Positions 61,701-64,000 of a DNA stretch of 64,000 bases are shown piece after piece. Numbering within the stretch: position 1 is the stretch's first letter; the number at the start of each line of letters is the position of its first letter. The notes beneath the pieces are model-generated. The model did no database searches and was not told the origin of the DNA. It saw nothing but the letters and a program-made list of their open reading frames with translations. This DNA is from Rhyacophila brunnea. Its lineage: Eukaryota > Arthropoda > Insecta > Trichoptera > Rhyacophilidae. Made by a program: the position numbers and the translations under genes. The DNA lies in contig JAGYXB010001996.1 of the NCBI GenBank assembly GCA_022495005.1, positions 1,054,001-1,118,000 of the forward strand. The letters are read 5' to 3'.

Positions 61701-63978
61701 GGACGGTGACTTCGTTGGAAAATGCCCTCCGAAACCAGAAAGATTATATTTGTGTTTTTTGCTTAGTTCCATAACATGACGTGTTGATTCTTTTGATATT
61801 TTTAGTACTAGAGCATATTTTTGTTGAATTACATTAGTAAATATTTAACATTTATTGTACCTATGTGTGTTATAATGTGTATAAGTGTTTGAAAGCATAT
61901 TAAAATATGAAGCTCCCATTACATATTTGGTAAATTTTTGGCTCTCATTACCCTACATGGGAGGTAATTGGAGCCAAATGTGTTTTTTGGGAAAACGTTT
62001 TTTTTGTACCTTAGTTATAGAATTTTTGAGTAGAAATTGCAGTAATATTATTATATTATTACTATGTAACCAAAGGACTCATTTCAAGTCTTAATAATAA
62101 ACGATTAGAACATTTTGTTACTTTTTTTCAACAATTTCCTTAGTAGGCTCCAATTCCCCCTTGCTCCCCTAAGTACTTACATTATTTCATGGAGATACTA
62201 TAACATTTTTGGTATGATTGAATTAATAAGTATGAATTAAAATTTATATCTTCCGAGATTTTTTTGTTTTTGTTTATTATGAACCATACTTGCTTTGAGT
62301 AAAATGTGGTGCCTGGGTTGGCAGCATTAATACATTTAATTTTTTTTTTAAATAAAAACAAAATGACAGCTTGCTGTTGACATCTTTGCTTTGGTTACTG
62401 CCATATGTACTTTTATATACGATTGTTCATCTAAATAACAATGGTTCGTGTTAATGTCATTATATTAATTCTTGATGTCACATTACATTAACAATTGTTT
62501 TGGAATAAATTTATACTTATTCCACAATATTATATTATATTGGTGAAATTATACAAATAAATTTATAGGTAACTAAACATTGCTTGTTACATATTTCTAA
62601 TAATAATGGTTCGATGAAACCATCGTTTAGACTTCTAATAGGGCATATTTATCTCAGTGCGACCCAGGCAAATAAATCTCAGAGCAAAATCAGTGTTTCA
62701 CTATAATATATCATCATATTAGCGATAAAAATCTTTAACTCGCGAATTTTATTATTAAGTAGGTATCTAAAACATTCTACTTCGCTTTAAAATCTGATGA
62801 CATACATCATAATGTATCTGAATCAAAGAATTTTGACTATATATAATTAATAGAAGGAGCCTTATATTTTATGAGATTTGAAATTATTTAGCAAACGCAT
62901 GAAGTGTAATATTCCTGGCTGCTTATGTACATATCGTAACGGATTGTCTTTTTTTCAAATTGGCAAATAAATGTCATAGCAGTAGCGTTTGCAAATGAAT
63001 GAACGTGACACCATTTGTAGCTAACATAATCAGAGGACAGTGGTCCCTTTTTTTGCTTCAACCTCATACGTTTAGGCACCATCTCTACATAGAAAAAGGT
63101 TTTCAACATCTTTGATCTGAATGGATATGAATATGATACTGTAAACAGAAAAAGACTTTAAGCGTCATGCAGAACCAAAAGATCAACGTCAAACTTACGG
63201 TGTCGAAATCAGCAACTTGGTTTGTGTGAGAAAAACATATTATACTATTCTCGTTAGAATACCTTAGTGAAATTATTTATCTTTCCTACCTATGCTTCTA
63301 GCTACGGTTCTGCATTACACTGTAATAGTTCGTCTATTCGCCGTAAGAAGTCAGTTAGCTAAATCAAAAATGATGTCCCTTTCTTTTGACATATTGTAAT
63401 GATATATCTACGTTTCTTTGACACACGTCTCACCCATAAATCAGTCAGTCACGTAGTTTAATTAAATATTAATTCACGACACTGTCCTTTAATAACTTGT
63501 TTTTCTAAATATTAGTGTCATATTTAGAACACTGCGAACCAAAAATATAATTCGTTAAAATTAAAATGTCACCGATGCTTGTAAAATGTTACATTGTATT
63601 GACAAATGTTAATATTAGATACCATTTTGTGGTACTGCGCTAAATTCTATTGGCCGCTGGGTAAGAGAAATGTCAAAGCGGGACAGAATGTATATTCCGG
63701 TTATATGCCATCCTAATTCAGATCGAGTATAGTTTTTTAAGTTTCCTCTGTTAGGGTTCAATCATTACAATACCATCTCCTGCAGTTATGAAAGAATTCT
63801 TTCGCCTGTTTGGCGACGAGACGATCATGGCGTCTCCAGAGACGGCATTAGTTGCGGCAGCCTTGCAGTAAATCTGGTCCGCGACGACATCCCAGACGAT
63901 GACCTGTCCGCAGTCTCGACCTCCCACCGATATCATCAATAACTCGTCGCAGGAAAAACTGATTGATTCAACTCGCAC
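49421..63978 (-). CDS. CFAP52: Cilia- and flagella-associated protein 52 (5' end beyond right edge)
   Basis: WD40-repeat protein (also WDR16) of motile cilia and sperm flagella, a microtubule-associated axonemal component. Exons (minus strand): 63978-63774, 61028-60893, 60553-60426, 58757-58609, 57543-57350, 55680-55532, 55108-54963, 53667-53516, 52430-52286, 51843-51751, 51421-51278 and probably 49702-49421. All join in phase, giving 640 visible residues, 547 without the last exon. Landmarks match human CFAP52 in order: VGGRDCGQVIVWD, GNLRIWNID, GKEDIRVW, WNDGCIRAFTPITGQLMY, GADGACIIWD, ANTVFMCVCYQP, GGSDRHVAYWE, VWKYDEGVFTHVGLG. The first 100 or so residues lie outside the window. Human CFAP52 ends right after the WKYP motif; here a donor follows WKFPQ. 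Confidence 0.95.
49963..50050. repeat. Decayed repeat with ACCGGTATT motifs
   Basis: Motifs TTCCGGTATTTTGG, ACCGGTATTTCGGTA and AATACCGGTATTG occur in both orientations within 90 bases, a likely relic of a hAT-type MITE end. Confidence 0.35.
50217..50290 (+). repeat. Dispersed repeat (GGATCGATCTACTGCTGGATGAAGGCC type)
   Basis: Shares TACTGCTGGATGAAGGCCT and TCCTCC with 54640-54745, and appears in reverse near 10846-10880. Probably part of a retrotransposon 3' region. Confidence 0.45.
51278..51421 (-). CDS. CFAP52: CFAP52 exon (last conserved WD blade)
   Basis: Encodes VWKYDEGVFTHVGLGQCGIV and SGSIFIWKFPQ. A GTACAT donor follows. Without splicing, about 29 unrelated codons would precede a stop at 51191. 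Confidence 0.93.
51751..51843 (-). CDS. CFAP52: CFAP52 exon
   Basis: Thirty-one codons, VEASKDGAVNALDINSTGEY followed by FVTGDDDRKVK. Acceptor TTCAAG, donor GTGGGT. Confidence 0.92.
52286..52430 (-). CDS. CFAP52: CFAP52 exon
   Basis: Encodes KLCRRQSMFANTVFMCVCYQ and GGSDRHVAYWEAGSG. Acceptor TTTACAG; donor GTTAAA is less usual, but phase fits. Confidence 0.93.
52547..53438 (-). mobile_element. Truncated Tc1/mariner-group element, 892 bp
   Basis: Inverted ends CAGGGTGTTCGCCGGGAAGG and (reverse) CAGAGTGTTCGCCGGAAAGC, flanked by TA (52545-52546 and 53439-53440). It holds the C-terminal half of a transposase on the minus strand and lacks the N-terminal DNA-binding part. It sits in a CFAP52 intron. 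Confidence 0.9.
52660..53123 (-). pseudogene. Tc1/mariner-group transposase fragment
   Basis: Reads VTVNGECYRNMIDNFL, LVDMWFQQDGTTSHTANVAM and then, in another frame, SRNGDVDWPPRSLDLTAPNF and KVYVNKPETLRQLKQNI. WFQQDG holds the second catalytic Asp. The third region (usually SPDLTPLDFFLWG) is mutated to SLDLTAPNFLL and carries a stop. The C-terminal tail also has stops. Confidence 0.85.
53516..53667 (-). CDS. CFAP52: CFAP52 exon
   Basis: Encodes VRVWSITPKKQTLLAVLKEH and SAGADGACIIWDIV. Acceptor CAACAG, donor GTAAGT. Confidence 0.95.
54419..54590 (+). repeat. Two-copy ~80-bp tandem duplication
   Basis: ATAACCGAAAGTCG...CTTATTAGTTCACAGTTTTA(ACACGT) occurs twice, with about 85% similarity by eye. 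It is in a CFAP52 intron. Confidence 0.75.
54640..54745 (+). repeat. Dispersed repeat with (CAT)n lead-in
   Basis: CATCATCACCATCACTCGGG followed by ATCAATCCACTACTGGATGA and AGGCCTCCCTAGCTCCTCC. Related to 50217-50290. Confidence 0.5.
54963..55108 (-). CDS. CFAP52: CFAP52 exon
   Basis: Encodes GWNDGCIRAFTPITGQLMY and SGGCEGQ, nearly identical in pattern to human AWNDGKIRAFAPETGRLMY. Acceptor TTCACAG, donor GTGCCT. Confidence 0.95.
55532..55680 (-). CDS. CFAP52: CFAP52 exon
   Basis: Encodes YMSDVFATAGKEDIRVWALK, ELLRIQVANMVC and DGKSIVSG, a close match to the human KKDIRVWHTSSNRELLRITVP segment. Confidence 0.95.
55740..57349. other. CFAP52 intron, no recognised feature
   Basis: AT-rich DNA with stops in all frames. 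No confident repeat or transposase relic was seen. Confidence 0.4.
57350..57543 (-). CDS. CFAP52: CFAP52 exon
   Basis: Encodes IKTTKVNSSITSIQL, VLFVGTKTSEIYSINLKTFE and TCHNSAVTAIAFP, aligning with human GITSITL...GTEESHIYRVSFTDF. Acceptor TTCCAG, donor GTAAGT. Confidence 0.93.
58030..58390 (-). repeat. Non-LTR retrotransposon fragment
   Basis: Shares AGTATTTAGCGG-CTTCC-GGACACCG and GATGAGAGGCTGC with 48090-48540 in the same orientation, so it is a diverged copy of the same LINE region. No intact frame. Confidence 0.6.
58609..58757 (-). CDS. CFAP52: CFAP52 exon
   Basis: Encodes GIQSILILDKDLFVVGAGDG and a Lys/Glu-rich blade edge, parallel to human GVSAIRCLKMGGLLVGSGAG. Donor GTGAGA. Confidence 0.9.
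58993..59148. mobile_element. Fold-back MITE, ~155 bp
   Basis: ACTGCCCTGCTAAATAAAAA(GACAGTGTTTTTG) is repeated inverted as (CAAAAACACTGTC)TTTTTACTCAGCAGGCAG. The arms are about 50 bp. A lone end of the same family is at 4372-4405. The target duplication is not clear. Confidence 0.6.
59228..59315 (-). repeat. tRNA-derived SINE fragment
   Basis: The minus strand reads CACCTAATCCAATGTGTAAG (A-box-like) and GGGTTCGATTCCCAGTC (a perfect B-box and T-arm). The acceptor and anticodon stems do not pair, so this is not a working tRNA but a tRNA-related SINE head or pseudogene. Confidence 0.6.
60426..60553 (-). CDS. CFAP52: CFAP52 exon (divergent)
   Basis: Begins SGDVVKLNTGLDSRSPFMM; only the first residues resemble the human TTGDILKMNP. 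The donor GTGATA is weak, but the split codon runs into GIQSILIL of the next exon and restores homology. Confidence 0.78.
60893..61028 (-). CDS. CFAP52: CFAP52 exon
   Basis: Encodes GNLRIWNIDPTNRV, NTGKLKRCIICIDVSHDD and YCGTT, as in the human TGQLKRIVMSIGVDDDD...LGTT. Donor GTAAGC. Confidence 0.93.
61208..62169. mobile_element. 0.96-kb inverted-repeat element with GGTAATTGGAGCC array
   Basis: Ends GGGGAGCAAGGGG are inverted and flanked by TA. Copies of GGTAATTGGAGCC or its complement recur inside in both orientations (61230, 61573, 61600, 61912, 61950, 61965), and the right end itself carries CTCCAATTCCCC. A plus-strand piece at 61660-61765 reads MPRNRKLTTFKAGWTVTSLE NALRNQK, like the PSQ helix-turn-helix start of pogo transposases. 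It is in a CFAP52 intron. Likely a deleted pogo-related element. Confidence 0.65.
61660..61765 (+). pseudogene. Possible pogo-type transposase N-terminus
   Basis: A short frame with MPRNRK, a conserved-looking Trp and SLENALRNQ, as in PSQ-type DNA-binding domains, then YICVFC and a stop. Only the N-terminus survives. Confidence 0.4.
62200..63773. other. CFAP52 intron, nothing recognised
   Basis: AT-rich DNA. The minus-strand frame at 63109-62888 has no recognisable domain or splice support. Confidence 0.4.
63774..63978 (-). CDS. CFAP52: CFAP52 exon (WD repeat, first in window)
   Basis: Encodes VRVESISFSCDELLMIS, VGGRDCGQVIVWDVV and NSFITAGDG. Acceptor ATTTAG, donor GTATTG. Confidence 0.92.
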
Positions 63979-64000
63979 CTAAATTAATAGCAAAATTAAA

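Noticed and set aside
62888..63109. Minus-strand frame in a CFAP52 intron as an extra CFAP52 exon
   Set aside because: The flanking exons at 63774 and 61028 join in phase directly and match the human protein without a gap.
1..64000. CRISPR arrays, bacterial operons, phage or virus genes
   Set aside because: All recognised genes are intron-containing animal genes or eukaryotic transposons. The tandem repeats seen have no spacer pattern and no viral protein was recognised.

Overview
The window looks like nuclear DNA of an arthropod, most likely an insect. It is AT-rich, its genes have many small exons with GT-AG introns, and the introns are packed with insect-type DNA transposons (mariner, pogo/Tigger, piggyBac, hAT) and non-LTR retrotransposon debris. 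PARN is present; from general knowledge Drosophila lacks it. I cannot name the species. A hemipteran or another non-dipteran insect would fit.

Three host genes can be assembled exon by exon, with reading phase kept at every junction. (1) PARN, the poly(A)-specific 3'-exoribonuclease, is on the minus strand at 1-8100. Seven exons encode residues 1-354, and the 3' end runs off the left edge. (2) ELAC2, the long-form tRNase Z that cuts the 3' trailer from tRNA precursors, is on the plus strand at 13134-46314. It has 16 exons and 911 residues and appears complete, with a mitochondrial-type leader and all metal-binding motifs. (3) CFAP52 (WDR16), a WD40-repeat ciliary protein, is on the minus strand at 49421-63978. 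Twelve exons are assigned, and the 5' end lies beyond the right edge. PARN and ELAC2 are divergent neighbours about 5 kb apart, both acting on RNA 3' ends. ELAC2 and CFAP52 converge, with stops about 3.1 kb apart.

Nearly everything else is mobile DNA. The PARN introns hold a 1.3-kb hAT-like element with an 8-bp target duplication and a 150-bp Harbinger-like palindrome. The PARN-ELAC2 gap holds a hAT MITE with an internal tandem array, related inverted ends 4.1 kb apart, and a 4 x 80-bp tandem repeat. ELAC2 introns carry a 3.8-kb inverted-repeat element (intron 1), twin TTAR-flanked MITEs, a hAT MITE, several pogo-type elements, a mariner inserted inside a pogo transposase gene (intron 6), two solo LTRs, non-LTR RT fragments, and a coding-intact three-exon piggyBac transposase antisense in intron 7. 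CFAP52 introns hold a truncated Tc1/mariner relative, non-LTR fragments, a tRNA-derived SINE piece and a 0.96-kb element with an unusual palindromic motif array.

I found no clearly new multi-gene system. The strongest leads are the intact piggyBac gene between decayed ends (possible domestication), the nested mariner-in-pogo insertion, the uncharacterised inverted-repeat elements with internal motif arrays at 13554-17343, 24061-24529 and 61208-62169, and an apparent C-terminal extension exon of CFAP52.
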